The notes: generated from the sequence alone by a model not told the origin. 64,000 nucleotides of DNA from Amycolatopsis sp. FDAARGOS 1241 (GCF_016889705.1 NZ_CP069526.1:62001-126000), one strand, 5' to 3'. Positions 27,319 to 37,403 are shown, counted from the first letter of the stretch. Made by a program: numbers and translations.

Positions 27319-27684
27319 ATGGGCAACAGCAGCTTGGCCGATGCCAACGCGTTCAAGAACGCCGCCGTCAACGGCCAGCTCGGGGTCGACCCGGACGCGG
27401 CGCAGGCGGTGCTGAAGAAGATCCGCACCGGCAAGGACGCGGTCGAAGCCCTGCTCAACAGCGCGGGCTCGCTCGCCCAGCCGCCGAAGCTCGGCGCGAA
27501 CCCGGTCGGCGAGGCCATCGCGACCAAGTTCGTCCAGCGCGCCGACGGTGGCGGTGACTCCTACACCTCGGCGCTGCAGAACCTCCTGAGCCAGTACCAG
27601 GCGGCCGAGGAGGGCATCGTCGCGGCGATGTCGCGCTACCACGAGATGGACCAGTCCGCGGCGCGCTCGCTCAACCAGGGCTGA
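27319..27684 (+). CDS. PE-sized protein of the PPE/EspG cluster
   Basis: A 121-aa, largely helical protein with no signal peptide or membrane segment. The ATG at 27319 has a GGAGAGAGGG upstream. It begins GNSSLADANAFKNAAVNG, and the C-terminal half (YTSALQNLLSQYQAAEEGIVAAMSRYHEMDQ) is predicted to form a long helix. Size, helical content, and position 19 bases before a PPE-like gene fit the PE or WXG100 partner role in type VII secretion, though no WXG or PE signature is seen. Its likely role is to form a heterodimer with the PPE-like protein; this is inference from context. Confidence 0.75.
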   Translation: MGNSSLADANAFKNAAVNGQLGVDPDAAQAVLKKIRTGKDAVEALLNSAGSLAQPPKLGANPVGEAIATKFVQRADGGGDSYTSALQNLLSQYQAAEEGIVAAMSRYHEMDQSAARSLNQG

Positions 27685-27703
27685 CGAGGGGGATCAGGAA
27701 GTC

Positions 27704-29095
27704 ATGGCTCCGAACTACGACAGCAGCGGCTACGGCCAGCAGCCGCCGGCGCAGACCCCGGCGGCGAGCGGTTCCGCCGTGCCGCTCGGGGACAACTCCG
27801 CTGCGCAGAGCATTGTCGCTTCGGCCCGCAGCCGGGCCGGCGGCTTCGAGATGGGCGGCGACCGCGCGATCGCGAACCCGCCCAACTGGAACGCGCAGGA
27901 GAGCCACCAGCTCTACAACGGCGCCGTCTCGAACAACGACCCGGGCACGGCCGAGGCCACCGGGCAGCAGTGGGCCAAACACGGCACCGCGCTGAAGACC
28001 GCGTCGGACGACCTCTACACCGCGATCGGCGAGCTCGGCAACGCGTGGGTCGGTGAAGGTGCCGCGGGTGCGCAGGGCGTGCTCGTCGCCATCGCCAACT
28101 CGGGCACGCAGGCCTCGGACGCCGCGCACACGATGTCCGACCGCCTCGCGAAGCAGGCCGCGGCCGCCGCCGAGGTCAAAAAGATGCCGGCGCCGGTCGA
28201 CTACGACCCGAAGCAGGCCATGTCCGCCGCGCTCGCCGGCGGTCCGGCCGCGCTGGCCGCCGACCAGAAGGCGCAGGCCGACGCCGCGAACGACGTGAAG
28301 GCGCAGCAGGTCGCGTTCTTCAACGCGTACACGCAGTCGATGAAGGAGATCGACGGCTCGACCCCGAGCTTCGGTCCCGATTCGCTCGGCATGAAGCCCA
28401 CGCCCACCCACTTCAACGGCAACGACTTCGCCGGCGGCGGTTCGCACGGCGTTTCGGTCAGCGGCCCCGGCGCGCTCGGTGGCGGCGGGAGCTACACCTT
28501 CGGCGCCGGCGGCTATGGCGGCCACGGCGGTGCGGCCTCCGGTGGCGCCGGTGCGTCGGGTGCGGGCGGCCACCAGGTCACGGCTGACTCCGGCACTTAC
28601 GGCACTTCCGGTTACGACGGCGGGATGGCCGCCACGGCGAGCAGCGGTGCGGCCGCCGCGCCGGCGCCGGCCGCGCCGGCTCCGGCCACGGGCGGCGGCG
28701 CTTCGGGCGTCGGCCAGGCGCTGGGCGCCACCGCGCTCGGCGGTGGCCTCGGCCTCGCGGGCGGCAAGCTCGGCCAAGGTGCGCGCAGCGGCTCGCGCAA
28801 CGACGAGAAGACGTCGGCGGCCGCCGAGCACCAGGGTGGTCAGGCCACGCCCGCGCCGCAGCAGGGTGTCGTTTCCGCCGGCGGCACGATCGGCGGGCAG
28901 CCGGCACCGGGGATGAACCCGATGGGCGGCGGCATGGGCGGCATGGGTGCCCACGGCGCCGGCCAGGGCCAGGAGGACGAGGTGCACACGCACGCGTCGT
29001 TCCTCATCGAGCCCGACCCCGACGACGCGTTCGGCGCCAACGAAGCCACTCCGCCGCCAGTGATCGGCGCGTGGTCGGACGACGACGACAACTGA
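27704..29095 (+). CDS. PPE-domain-like protein with glycine-rich tail
   Basis: A 463-aa protein. The N-terminal half is helical: NWNAQESHQLYNG, TGQQWAKHGTALKTASDDLY and a GELGNAWVGEGAAGAQ turn with Trp-x-Gly flavour, like the PPE/WXG fold of type VII secretion substrates. Residues about 250-390 are low-complexity Gly/Ala/Ser. The C-terminus is acidic and more conserved in feel (DEVHTHASFLIEPDPDDAFG, ending GAWSDDDDN). The start ATG at 27704 has a GAGGGGGATCAGG leader. With its PE-sized partner upstream and two EspG-like genes downstream it looks like a secreted or surface effector set. No EccABCDE machinery is in the window. Confidence 0.8.
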   Translation: MAPNYDSSGYGQQPPAQTPAASGSAVPLGDNSAAQSIVASARSRAGGFEMGGDRAIANPPNWNAQESHQLYNGAVSNNDPGTAEATGQQWAKHGTALKTASDDLYTAIGELGNAWVGEGAAGAQGVLVAIANSGTQASDAAHTMSDRLAKQAAAAAEVKKMPAPVDYDPKQAMSAALAGGPAALAADQKAQADAANDVKAQQVAFFNAYTQSMKEIDGSTPSFGPDSLGMKPTPTHFNGNDFAGGGSHGVSVSGPGALGGGGSYTFGAGGYGGHGGAASGGAGASGAGGHQVTADSGTYGTSGYDGGMAATASSGAAAAPAPAAPAPATGGGASGVGQALGATALGGGLGLAGGKLGQGARSGSRNDEKTSAAAEHQGGQATPAPQQGVVSAGGTIGGQPAPGMNPMGGGMGGMGAHGAGQGQEDEVHTHASFLIEPDPDDAFGANEATPPPVIGAWSDDDDN

Positions 29096-29193
29096 TGTGC
29101 TTCCCCCGGGCGCGCGGCCACCTCGGCTGCGCGCCCGGGCTGTCTCGAACACTGTCCGTCCTGAACGACGCTAGGCGTTGGGGGGTTTGGTCG

Positions 29194-29997
29194 ATGCCGA
29201 ACGCGGAGCTGCTCACTCCGGCCGAGGTGGACTTCCTGTGGGAGTCGGCCGCGCTGGGTGAGCTGCCCTACCCGCTGCGGATCAGGTCGCACGGTGCCAC
29301 CGTCGACGAGCGCGCCGCCCTGCGCGCCCGCACGTTCGCCGGCCTCGTCGAGCGCGGTGTCGCCGACGGCCGCGGCCGGCCTGCGCCGCACATTGAGGAG
29401 TACTTCGGCATCCTCGCCTCACCCGACGTCAGCCTGGACACCGTGCAACTGCTCGACCCCAGCGCCGAGCCGCTGCTCGCCGTCGCCGGAGCGATCGGTG
29501 GCCAGGGCTTGCTGGCCGTGCAGGATCAGCGCGGCCTGCACCTGCAGCCGTGCCCGGCCGACGGACTCGCCACCGCTGTCGTGTCGCTGCTGCCCGGCTC
29601 CCCGCGCGGTACCGAGAAGTCGATCACCGTGCCGCTCGAGCAGCTCGTGGGCAGTTCCGGCGTCGACTTCATGCAGCGCCGCGGCAACACGGTCGACGCG
29701 TCGGGCCGCGCGAGCGTGGACGAGGACCGCAAGGCCCTCGCGCGCCTGCACGCCCAGCCGCGCCTGCGCGGCGGTCAGATCGGTGCCAACGCGCGCAACC
29801 GCCTCGGCGGGCGCACGCGCACGCCGGTGCTCAGCTGGTTCGACACCGAAACCGGCCGCTACTTCACGCAGGCCACCCGAGGCCGCGACGGTCGCGACTG
29901 GATCACCATCGCGCCGGCGGACGCCGCGACGCTGCGGTACCGGCTCGGTGAGATGCTGTCGGGCGCGGCGGAGCAGGCGGGCGCGGCGGCGTTCTGA
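29194..29997 (+). CDS. EspG-family type VII secretion chaperone, paralogue 1
   Basis: A 267-aa protein from the ATG at 29194, behind a G-rich stretch. EspG proteins bind the tip of their cognate PE-PPE dimer in the cytoplasm and keep it soluble before export. The family plan is seen: an N-terminal DFLWESAALGELPYPLRIRSHG, then RARTFAGLVERGVAD, and a C-terminal LSWFDTETGRYFTQATRG ... WITIAPADAATLRYRLGEM. It follows the PPE-like gene by 98 bases and is followed by a clear paralogue, so the two probably arose by tandem duplication. Confidence 0.85.
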   Translation: MPNAELLTPAEVDFLWESAALGELPYPLRIRSHGATVDERAALRARTFAGLVERGVADGRGRPAPHIEEYFGILASPDVSLDTVQLLDPSAEPLLAVAGAIGGQGLLAVQDQRGLHLQPCPADGLATAVVSLLPGSPRGTEKSITVPLEQLVGSSGVDFMQRRGNTVDASGRASVDEDRKALARLHAQPRLRGGQIGANARNRLGGRTRTPVLSWFDTETGRYFTQATRGRDGRDWITIAPADAATLRYRLGEMLSGAAEQAGAAAF

Positions 29998-30086
29998 CGG
30001 CTGCGGCACTTCCGGGCCGTCTCGGCCCGCGGCCCGCTCGCGCTACGCTGAGCGAGAGTTCGATCCTGGAGGGTGAGCACCACCGC

Positions 30087-30911
30087 ATGCACCAAGAGTT
30101 CTTCTCGTTGCTGGCGTTCGATTTCCTCTGGGAGGCCGCCGAGCTCGGCGAACTGCCGTACCCCCTGCGGGTGCGCTCGCACGGCGCCACCGAGGACGAG
30201 CGCGTCTCGTTGCGGCACCGGGTCGACGTCGAGCTCAAGGCGCGCGGCATCCGCGATTCGCGCGGCCGCCTGGAGCCGCCCGTGGAGGAGTGGCTGGACC
30301 TGCTCGCCCGTGCGCCGCTCACGATCGACGCGCTGCACATCCCCGAGTTCCAGGCCCACCCGGTCGCGCTGCTCGGCGCCGCCGACGAGCGCACCGGCGT
30401 GGTGGCCGTCCAGGACGCCGACGGCGTCTGGCTGCGCGAAGCCCCGGCCGACGGACTGGTCTCCGCGATCGTCGACCTGCTGCCCGGCGGCCGCCGCGGC
30501 AGCGAGGCGTCCGTCACACTCCCGCTCGACGAGGCATTGCACACCCGGCCGATCCGCGTGCCCGTCGCGGCCGGCGGCCTCGGCGGCGCGCCGGAGGCGA
30601 AGGGGCGGCGGGCGAAGCGCCAGTCGCTGAGCGACCGCGTGAACGTGGATCCCCGCGAGACGTACGGGGTGATCTCCGGCCAGCCGCGCCTGCGCGGGGG
30701 TCAGCTCGCCGCGAACAGCCGTACCCAGCTCGGAGCCCGGCAGCGGTCCCGCGTGCTGGGCTGGTTCGACACCGCCACGGGCCGTTACCTGAGCCTGTCT
30801 CGGCCGGGCTCGGACGGGCGCGAATGGGTGACCGTGGCGCCCGCGGATCCCGCGACCTTGCGCACGCGACTCGGCGAGATGGTCGACTCAGTGGCTGCCG
30901 ACACACGCTAG
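30087..30911 (+). CDS. EspG-family type VII secretion chaperone, paralogue 2
   Basis: A 274-aa paralogue of the preceding gene: both share FDFLWE/VDFLWE-AA-LGELPYPLR-RSHGAT-DER near the N-terminus, QPRLRGGQ in the middle and WFDT-TGRY near the end. The ATG at 30087 is used; GGAGGG lies 14 bases upstream, which is long. A Lys/Arg-rich linker (EAKGRRAKRQSLSDR) distinguishes it. The duplication suggests two client PE-PPE pairs or two binding faces, though only one PPE-like gene is present here. Confidence 0.85.
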   Translation: MHQEFFSLLAFDFLWEAAELGELPYPLRVRSHGATEDERVSLRHRVDVELKARGIRDSRGRLEPPVEEWLDLLARAPLTIDALHIPEFQAHPVALLGAADERTGVVAVQDADGVWLREAPADGLVSAIVDLLPGGRRGSEASVTLPLDEALHTRPIRVPVAAGGLGGAPEAKGRRAKRQSLSDRVNVDPRETYGVISGQPRLRGGQLAANSRTQLGARQRSRVLGWFDTATGRYLSLSRPGSDGREWVTVAPADPATLRTRLGEMVDSVAADTR

Positions 30912-31040
30912 GGTGACTCGGACCGGCGCGGTCCGGGAACCCTCCGGCGGTATCGCCCGTTGACCTGCGAGAGGCTCACAAGGGTCGATCGTCCGAACGG
31001 ACGGTACCCTGGTGGGACGGGTGCCCGGGGCACCTACGGG

Positions 31041-31068
31041 TTGTCAAGATCGTGATGGCGGGTATCAC
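31041..31068 (+). promoter_or_regulatory. Candidate ftsH promoter
   Basis: TTGTCA at 31041-31046 and TATCAC at 31063-31068 with a 16-base spacer, ending 47 bases before the ftsH start. Assigned by eye only. Confidence 0.35.
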
Positions 31069-31115
31069 AGGAGCCGCCCAACCAGGGAGGGTCGAGGCCA
31101 CAAGGGCCGAGTCGT

Positions 31116-33521
31116 ATGAACCGGAAGAGCGTGCTCAGGAACCCACTGCTGTGGATCGTCGCGGGGTTGCTGGCGTTGTTCGCCTACAACACGATCTTCG
31201 ACAGCGACCGGGGCTACACCCAGGCGCCGATCTCCGTGGCGAACCAGCAGATCAAGGCGAACCACGTCAAGGAAGCCAGCCTTGAGGACAAAGAGCAGCA
31301 GCTCAAACTCTCGCTGACGCAGAAGATCGACGTCGACGGCACCCAGACCGACCAGATCGTCGCGCAATACCCGGCTGACGCCACGAACTCGATCTACACC
31401 GAGTTGACCAACGCGCAGCTCAACGGACAGCCGATCAAGTTCACCACCAAGGTGACGCAGCAGGGCATCCTGACGCAGATCCTCATCTTCGCCATCCCGC
31501 TTGCCCTCGTCCTGGGCTTGCTGATGTGGATGATGAACAACGCGCAGGGCGGCGGCAACCGCGTCCTCAACTTCGGCAAGTCCAAGGCCAAGCAGCTGAA
31601 CAAGGACATGCCGAAGACCACCTTCGGTGACGTGGCGGGCGCCGACGAAGCCGTCGAAGAGCTGTACGAGATCAAGGACTTCCTGCAGAACCCGGCGCGA
31701 TATCAGGCGCTCGGCGCGAAGATCCCGAAGGGTGTGCTGCTCTACGGGCCGCCCGGTACCGGTAAGACGCTGCTCGCGCGAGCCGTCGCCGGCGAGGCGG
31801 GCGTGCCGTTCTACACGATCTCCGGCTCCGACTTCGTCGAGATGTTCGTCGGTGTGGGTGCGTCCCGCGTCCGCGACCTGTTCGAGCAGGCCAAGCAGAA
31901 CGCGCCGTGCATCATCTTCGTCGACGAGATCGACGCGGTCGGCCGCCAGCGCGGTGCCGGCCTCGGCGGTGGCCACGACGAGCGCGAGCAGACCCTGAAC
32001 CAGCTGCTCGTCGAGATGGACGGCTTCGACGCCCGCGGCGGCATCATCCTGATCGCGGCCACGAACCGCCCCGACATCCTCGACCCGGCGCTGCTGCGCC
32101 CGGGCCGGTTCGACCGCCAGATCCCCGTGTCGGCGCCGGATCTGCTCGGCCGCAAGGCGATCCTCGAGGTGCACGCGAAGGGCAAGCCGATCGCGCAGGG
32201 CGTGGACCTGACGGGCCTGGCCAAGCGCACCGTCGGCATGTCGGGTGCGGACCTGGCCAACGTCCTGAACGAGGCCGCGCTGCTCACCGCCCGCCAGAAC
32301 GGGCACGTGATCACCGACGTCGCGCTCGAAGAGTCGGTGGACCGCGTGGTCGGCGGACCGGCGCGCAAGAGCCGGATCATCTCCGAGAAGGAGAAGAAGA
32401 TCACGGCCTACCACGAGGGCGGGCACGCGCTCGCCGCGTGGGCGATGCCGGACATCGAGCCCGTCTACAAGCTCACGATCCTTCCGCGCGGCCGCACGGG
32501 CGGGCACGCCCTGCTCGTGCCGGAGGACGACAAGCAGCTCATGACTCGGTCGGAGATGATCGGCCGCCTCGTGTTCGCGATGGGTGGCCGCACGGCGGAG
32601 GAGCTCGTGTTCCACGAGCCCACCACCGGTGCGTCGTCCGACATCGAGCAGGCCACGAAGATCGCCCGCTCCATGGTCACCGAGTACGGCATGAGCGCGC
32701 GGCTCGGTGCCGTGAAGTACGGCCAGGAGCAGGGCGACCCGTTCCTCGGCCGCTCCGCGGGGCGGCAGGCCGACTACTCGCTCGAGGTGGCGCACGAGAT
32801 CGACGAGGAGGTGCGCAAGCTCATCGAGACGGCGCACACCGAGGCGTGGCACGTGCTCAACACCTACCGCGACGTGCTGGACAACCTCGTGCTGGAGCTG
32901 CTCGAGAAGGAGACGCTGCAGCGCAAGGACCTCGAGCGGATCTTCGAGACCGTCGAGAAGCGTCCGCACATCACCGTGTTCAACGAGTTCGGTGAGCGCA
33001 CCCCGTCGGACAAGCCGCCGATCAAGACCCCGGGCGAGCTGGCGATGGAGCGTGGCGAGCCGTGGCCGCCGCCGGAGAAGGAGAAGAAGCCGGTCCTGCA
33101 GCCGGAGCCGACGCCCGTCGGCACCGCCGCGGGTGGCGGCGATCTCCCCGGTGGTCCGCCGTACCCGGCGCCGACACCGGATCCGAACGCCAACCCGTAC
33201 GCCCCGCCGCAGCCGAACGGCGGCCGTCCGAATGGTGGGCCGAACGGCACCGGGCGCTGGCCGCAGTCGTATGGTGGTCAGCAGCCGGGCGGTCCGGCGG
33301 GCGGCTACTACCCGGGTGGCCCGGGTGGTACGCAGAGCGGTCCGCCCAACTACGGGGCGCCTCCGGGCTGGACCCCGGCGACGTCCCCGGGCAGCCAGCC
33401 GTGGCACCCCGCCGAAGACCGTCCGCGTGAGCAGGGCTGGTTCGCCGACGGCGCGAACGGCCAGCAGCCGGACGAGGGGCAGCAGCGGCGTGACGTGGAC
33501 GGATCCGACAACAAGCAGTGA
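31116..33521 (+). CDS. ftsH: ATP-dependent zinc metalloprotease FtsH
   Basis: An 801-aa membrane-anchored AAA+ protease that degrades misfolded membrane proteins and short-lived regulators. Two N-terminal helices flank an extracytoplasmic domain ([14 protein letters not shown] and [19 protein letters not shown]). Walker A is GPPGTGKT at about residues 211-218, Walker B IIFVDEID, and the second region of homology [18 protein letters not shown]. The zinc site is HEGGH (H433 and H437). After the protease domain comes a 150-residue Pro/Gly/Gln-rich disordered extension ([16 protein letters not shown] and similar), common in actinobacterial FtsH but long. The ftsH 3' end overlaps the folE start. 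Confidence 0.97.
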   Translation: MNRKSVLRNPLLWIVAGLLALFAYNTIFDSDRGYTQAPISVANQQIKANHVKEASLEDKEQQLKLSLTQKIDVDGTQTDQIVAQYPADATNSIYTELTNAQLNGQPIKFTTKVTQQGILTQILIFAIPLALVLGLLMWMMNNAQGGGNRVLNFGKSKAKQLNKDMPKTTFGDVAGADEAVEELYEIKDFLQNPARYQALGAKIPKGVLLYGPPGTGKTLLARAVAGEAGVPFYTISGSDFVEMFVGVGASRVRDLFEQAKQNAPCIIFVDEIDAVGRQRGAGLGGGHDEREQTLNQLLVEMDGFDARGGIILIAATNRPDILDPALLRPGRFDRQIPVSAPDLLGRKAILEVHAKGKPIAQGVDLTGLAKRTVGMSGADLANVLNEAALLTARQNGHVITDVALEESVDRVVGGPARKSRIISEKEKKITAYHEGGHALAAWAMPDIEPVYKLTILPRGRTGGHALLVPEDDKQLMTRSEMIGRLVFAMGGRTAEELVFHEPTTGASSDIEQATKIARSMVTEYGMSARLGAVKYGQEQGDPFLGRSAGRQADYSLEVAHEIDEEVRKLIETAHTEAWHVLNTYRDVLDNLVLELLEKETLQRKDLERIFETVEKRPHITVFNEFGERTPSDKPPIKTPGELAMERGEPWPPPEKEKKPVLQPEPTPVGTAAGGGDLPGGPPYPAPTPDPNANPYAPPQPNGGRPNGGPNGTGRWPQSYGGQQPGGPAGGYYPGGPGGTQSGPPNYGAPPGWTPATSPGSQPWHPAEDRPREQGWFADGANGQQPDEGQQRRDVDGSDNKQ

Positions 33522-34113
33522 CGACGGTCTCCGCCCGGTCCCGGTCTTCGACCAGGGCCGGGCGGAGCGTGCTATCCGGGAACTCCTGCTGGCCTGCGGC
33601 GAAGACCCCGACCGCGACGGCCTCCTCGAAACACCGGCCCGGGTGGCCCGCGCCTACCAGGAGATGTTCGCCGGCCTCTACACCGACCCGGACGACGTAC
33701 TGGCGAAGACCTTCGACGAGTCCCACGAAGAGCTGGTGCTCGTCACCGACATCCCGCTGTACTCGTTCTGCGAACACCACCTGCTGCCCTTCCACGGTTT
33801 CGCCCACGTCGGGTACATCCCGAACGCCGACGGGAAGGTCACCGGTCTTTCGAAGCTGTCGCGCCTCGTCGACCTGTACGCCAAGCGGCCGCAGGTCCAG
33901 GAGCGCCTGACCTCTCAGGTCGCCGACGCGCTGGATCGGAAGCTGGAGCCGCGTGGCGTGATCGTGGTGATCGAGGCCGAGCACCTGTGCATGTCGATGC
34001 GCGGGATCCGCAAGCCGGGCGCGCGGACCGTGACGTCGGCGGTGCGCGGGTTGCTGCGGACGTCCGCGACGTCGCGCGCCGAGGCGATCGAGCTGATCAA
34101 GGGGCGTCCGTGA
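33490..34113 (+). CDS. folE: GTP cyclohydrolase I
   Basis: First enzyme of folate synthesis, GTP to 7,8-dihydroneopterin triphosphate. About 207 aa from the GTG at 33490, which overlaps the end of ftsH by 32 bases. That is the only start in this frame ahead of the conserved region; the exact start is uncertain, since an out-of-frame GTG overlapping the ftsH stop at 33518 would have been the expected coupled start. Zinc ligands and active site are present: [30 protein letters not shown] and [11 protein letters not shown]. It leads an operon in which each following gene overlaps its neighbour. Confidence 0.93.
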   Translation: MTWTDPTTSSDDGLRPVPVFDQGRAERAIRELLLACGEDPDRDGLLETPARVARAYQEMFAGLYTDPDDVLAKTFDESHEELVLVTDIPLYSFCEHHLLPFHGFAHVGYIPNADGKVTGLSKLSRLVDLYAKRPQVQERLTSQVADALDRKLEPRGVIVVIEAEHLCMSMRGIRKPGARTVTSAVRGLLRTSATSRAEAIELIKGRP

Positions 34114-34955
34114 TCCCGGGGCTGCCCCAGCCCGGCCGCTGCGCGGTGGTGGGCGTGCTGAACGTGACGCCCGATTCGTTCTCCGACGGGGGCCGCTACC
34201 TGGACCTCGACCAGGCGCTGGAACACGCGCGGGAGATGTGGGCGCTCGGCGCGGACCTGATCGACGTCGGCGGTGAGTCGACTCGGCCCGGCGCGCTGCG
34301 GGTGGACGCGGAAACGGAAGCGAAGCGGGTGCTGCCCGTGATCCGGCAGCTCGCGTCGGAAGGTGTCGTGCTGTCCGTCGACACCACGCGCGCGGCGGTG
34401 GCGGAAGCCGCGGTCGAGGCCGGCGCTCGGGTGATCAACGATGTTTCCGGTGGGCTCGCGGATCCCGGCATGGGGCGCGTCGCCGCGGACTGCCGCGTGC
34501 CGTGGGTGCTGATGCACTGGCGCGGGCACAGCAAGGACATGAACGCGCTGGCCACCTACACCGACGTCGTCGCCGAAGTACGGGCCGAGCTGGCGTCCAG
34601 AGTGGACGATGCGCTGGCGGCCGGCGTCGAGGAGAGCGCGATCGTGCTCGATCCCGGGCTCGGGTTCGCGAAGCACGCGGAGCACGACTGGGCGTTGCTG
34701 CACGCTCTGGATTCCGTGCTGTCACTGGGTTTTCCCGTGCTGGTGGGTGCTTCGCGCAAACGGTTCCTGGGCCGGCTGCTGGCCGACAAGGACGGTGAGC
34801 CGCGGCCGCCGGACGGGCGCGAGCACGCCACCGCGGCGATTTCCGCCCTGGCCGCCGCGGCGGGGGCGTGGGGCGTGCGGGTGCACGAGGTGGGCGCGTC
34901 GCTCGACGCGGTCGCCGTCGCGGCCGCGTGGCGGAAGGGGCGGGCCGATGGCTGA
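34110..34955 (+). CDS. folP: Dihydropteroate synthase
   Basis: A 281-aa enzyme condensing dihydropterin pyrophosphate with p-aminobenzoate, the sulfonamide target. The GTG at 34110 overlaps the folE stop (GTGA). The blocks [57 protein letters not shown] and [10 protein letters not shown] are canonical. It is of the FolP1 type expected in the biosynthetic operon. Confidence 0.97.
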   Translation: MIPGLPQPGRCAVVGVLNVTPDSFSDGGRYLDLDQALEHAREMWALGADLIDVGGESTRPGALRVDAETEAKRVLPVIRQLASEGVVLSVDTTRAAVAEAAVEAGARVINDVSGGLADPGMGRVAADCRVPWVLMHWRGHSKDMNALATYTDVVAEVRAELASRVDDALAAGVEESAIVLDPGLGFAKHAEHDWALLHALDSVLSLGFPVLVGASRKRFLGRLLADKDGEPRPPDGREHATAAISALAAAAGAWGVRVHEVGASLDAVAVAAAWRKGRADG

Positions 34956-35307
34956 CCGCATCACGTTGACGGGCCTGCGCGTGTTCGGCCGCCACGGCGT
35001 GTTCGAGCACGAGAAGCGCGACGGGCAGGAGTTCGTCGTCGACGTCACGGTGTGGCTGGACCTCGGGCCGGCCGCCGCGTCCGACGACCTCACCAAGACG
35101 CTGCACTACGGCGAGCTCGCCCAGCTGGCGGCCGGGATCGTCGCGGGCGAGCCGTACGACCTGATCGAGAGCGTCGCGGGCAAGATCGCCGACGAGGTGA
35201 TGCGCGACGAGCGGCTGAGCGCCGTCGAGGTCACCGTGCACAAGCCGGCGGCTCCGATCCCGCTGACGTTCGACGACGTCGCGGTGACCGTCCGGCGCGA
35301 CCGGTGA
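34948..35307 (+). CDS. folB: Dihydroneopterin aldolase
   Basis: A 119-aa enzyme converting dihydroneopterin to 6-hydroxymethyl-dihydropterin. The ATG at 34948 overlaps folP by 8 bases and has GAAGGGG upstream. Conserved [24 protein letters not shown] and the C-terminal [12 protein letters not shown] (with the active-site lysine) are present. It forms an octamer in relatives. Confidence 0.97.
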   Translation: MADRITLTGLRVFGRHGVFEHEKRDGQEFVVDVTVWLDLGPAAASDDLTKTLHYGELAQLAAGIVAGEPYDLIESVAGKIADEVMRDERLSAVEVTVHKPAAPIPLTFDDVAVTVRRDR

Positions 35308-35798
35308 GCCGCGCCGTCCTTTCGCTCGGCTCCAACCTCGGCGACCGGCTGGCCTACCTGCGCATCGCGGTGAACGCCATCGGACCGGCGCTGGTGGCCG
35401 TGTCGAGCGTGTACGAGACCCAGCCGTGGGGCGTCGAGGACCAGCCCGACTTCCTCAATGCGGTGTGCGTGGTCGACGACCCCGGCCGTGACCACTGGGG
35501 CTGGCTCGCCACGGCCCAGGCCGCCGAGCAGGCGGCCGGCCGCGTGCGCGAGCTGCGCTGGGGGCCGCGCACGCTGGACGTGGACGTCGTCACGGTCGCG
35601 GGTGTCACCTCCGAGGACCCCCGGCTGCTCCTGCCGCACCCCGGCACCCCGGATCGCGCCAGCGTGCTCATTCCCTGGCTGGAGATCGAGCCCGACGCCG
35701 TCCTGCCCGGTCGTGGTCCCGTCGCGGATCTCCTGCGGCGCCTGCCGGAGGACGACAAAGCGGGTGTCGTCCCCCGGCCCGACTTGCGGCTCGCCTAG
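35304..35798 (+). CDS. folK: 6-hydroxymethyl-7,8-dihydropterin pyrophosphokinase
   Basis: A 164-aa enzyme that transfers pyrophosphate from ATP to the pterin ahead of FolP. The GTG at 35304 overlaps the folB stop. [34 protein letters not shown] and the signature [12 protein letters not shown] are intact. It is the last gene of the folate operon; DUF3180, which often follows folK in actinobacteria, is here separated by a divergent MerR gene. Confidence 0.97.
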   Translation: MSRAVLSLGSNLGDRLAYLRIAVNAIGPALVAVSSVYETQPWGVEDQPDFLNAVCVVDDPGRDHWGWLATAQAAEQAAGRVRELRWGPRTLDVDVVTVAGVTSEDPRLLLPHPGTPDRASVLIPWLEIEPDAVLPGRGPVADLLRRLPEDDKAGVVPRPDLRLA

Positions 35799-35875
35799 CC
35801 CGCGACCTGCGGTTGCGGTGACTCGGCGCCGTTCACCCACCGTTCACCGATTCGGCGGTAACGGGGTCAACCGGG

Positions 35876-36820
35876 TCACTGCCGCAGCGCCGCCAGCATG
35901 AAGGCGACCTCCGGCTGGGCGGTCGGGATGGGCGGCCAGCCGTTGATCGTCGCCAGGAGCTGCCAGTAGCGCTCGGCCCGCGGATCGCCGCCCTGGGCGA
36001 ACTTGTCGGCCAGGGCGCGGCGGAACGCAGGGTCCGCCGGATCGTCGCCCGGGGCCGCGGACGCCGTGGCGATGGCGTCCGCGAGCTCCCGGCCCTGGGC
36101 TGAGTCCGGGCCGGCGCCCGCGTCGAGCGCGGCGCGGGCATCGGCGCTCCAGGAGAACCAGTGGTCCCGCTGGGCCTCGGCGACCTGTGTGGATTCACCG
36201 GCCGCGCGGTCGGCCGCGTGGCGCTCGCTCATGCCGCGGATGAGGCGGCGGAAGTCCTGGTCCTGCACGAGTTCGGCGAACTCGATCCAGGCCTCGAGCT
36301 GCTCGGGCGACGGGTCGTCCGGCAGTTCGGGCTTGGCGGAGCCCATGCGCTCGTAGAAGGCGGGGTCCACGTCGAGCCCCTCGGTCATCTCGGCCCAGAA
36401 CTCGTCGACGAGGCGCTTGCGCTCGTCGTCGGACATCTGCGCGAGGCGGTTCATCAGGTTCACTTCCTCCAGTTCGGTTCCTCTCTTCGCCACCGCCCGC
36501 AGCACGGCCCGGCGCAGCCGGAGCCGGCGGATCTGCTCGTCGAGGGCCTCGACGTGGCGCACGGCCAGGTCTCGCACCGACGTCTCGCGCTCCAGTGCTC
36601 GCGCGACGTCGGCGAGCCCGACGCCCAGCTCACGCAGCGTCCGCACCAGCTCGAGCCTGGCGAGCGCGTGCGCGTCGTACAGGCGGTAACCGGCATCGGT
36701 GCGCTCAGTGGGCGGGAGCAGGCCCTCGTCGGAGTAGTAGCGGATGGTCTTGACCGGCAGCCCCGTCCTCCGGGACAGCTCGCCGATCGTGAAGACCGCG
36801 GTGGCACCCACACGTCGCAT
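35876..36820 (-). CDS. MerR family transcriptional regulator
   Basis: A 314-aa protein from the ATG at 36820; GGAG lies 9 bases upstream. The N-terminal winged helix reads FTIGELSRRTGLPVKTIRYYSDEGLLPP, followed by the second helix pair RLYDAHALARLELVRTLRELG. A coiled-coil linker (ALDEQIRRLRLRRAVLRAVAKR) precedes a long C-terminal domain of about 190 residues with no metal-binding cysteines, so it likely senses a small organic ligand or protein. A perfect dyad sits in its own promoter region, suggesting autoregulation. It splits the usual folK-DUF3180 pair and so may be an insertion. Confidence 0.88.
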   Translation of the reverse strand: MRRVGATAVFTIGELSRRTGLPVKTIRYYSDEGLLPPTERTDAGYRLYDAHALARLELVRTLRELGVGLADVARALERETSVRDLAVRHVEALDEQIRRLRLRRAVLRAVAKRGTELEEVNLMNRLAQMSDDERKRLVDEFWAEMTEGLDVDPAFYERMGSAKPELPDDPSPEQLEAWIEFAELVQDQDFRRLIRGMSERHAADRAAGESTQVAEAQRDHWFSWSADARAALDAGAGPDSAQGRELADAIATASAAPGDDPADPAFRRALADKFAQGGDPRAERYWQLLATINGWPPIPTAQPEVAFMLAALRQ

Positions 36821-36828
36821 GGTGGAGT

Positions 36829-36849
36829 CTCCAGTCGCTGGAGGGTCAA
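36829..36849 (-). promoter_or_regulatory. MerR-type operator and -35 element
   Basis: On the minus strand TTGACC (36849-36844) is followed at once by the perfect dyad CTCCAG-CGA-CTGGAG (36843-36829). A -35 box abutting a dyad in a long spacer is the classic MerR promoter layout. The dyad also lies between the divergent MerR and DUF3180 genes and might affect both. Confidence 0.6.
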
Positions 36850-36881
36850 GTGTCGCACTTCGCGCTCGGTACGGTGGGTCC

Positions 36882-37343
36882 ATGCACTTCACCCGGCCCC
36901 GAGACCTGGTGGTGGCCGCGGTTCTCGGCCTTGGCCTCGGGTACGCCCTGTTCCAGTTCGCCTACGGTGACCTGCCCCGACTCCCGACGCTGGCCGGAAT
37001 CACGTTCGCACTACTCGCAGTGGTCGAGGCGATCATGGGCTACACGATCAGGTCGAGAATCAAGGCCGGACGGGTGACCGCATCGATCGGTATCGCACGC
37101 TCCGTAGCCCTCGCCAAGGCGTCCTCGCTCGCCGGCGCCTTCATGACAGGGGGTTGGCTGGCTGCGTTCGCGTATGTTTTTCCCCGACGTGACGAACTCG
37201 TCGCCACCGTGTCCGACACCCGAGCCGCGGTGGTCGGTGCGGTGTGCTCAGCACTGCTCGTAGCTGCGGCTTTGTGGCTCGAACACTGCTGCCGGACCCC
37301 CCGGGACGACGAACGGCCGACGACACGTGGGACGACCGGTTAG
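36882..37343 (+). CDS. DUF3180 membrane protein
   Basis: A 153-aa protein with four hydrophobic helices (LVVAAVLGLGLGYALFQF, LAGITFALLAVVEAIMGY, LAKASSLAGAFMTGGWLAAFAY and AVVGAVCSALLVAAALWLEHC). The RVTASIGIARSVALAKASSLAGA segment is typical of DUF3180, a family found almost always next to folK in actinobacteria. Function unknown; synteny has led to suggestions of a link to folate or pterin metabolism, but there is no evidence in the sequence. The ATG at 36882 is used. Confidence 0.85.
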   Translation: MHFTRPRDLVVAAVLGLGLGYALFQFAYGDLPRLPTLAGITFALLAVVEAIMGYTIRSRIKAGRVTASIGIARSVALAKASSLAGAFMTGGWLAAFAYVFPRRDELVATVSDTRAAVVGAVCSALLVAAALWLEHCCRTPRDDERPTTRGTTG

Positions 37344-37403
37344 CGACCAGATCCTGCCGCTCGAAGTACCGACTAGGTCTCGTTCGGATCACTAGAAGGT
37401 ACG

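Noticed and set aside
31264..31288. TCAAGG...CCTTGA inside ftsH resembling the palindrome core
   Set aside because: Only the six-base ends match; the central GGGAAAGC is absent and the sequence is ordinary coding DNA.
33518..33910. Alternative coupled GTG start overlapping the ftsH stop
   Set aside because: It is in a different frame from the conserved GTP cyclohydrolase I sequence and encodes an arginine/serine-rich shadow.
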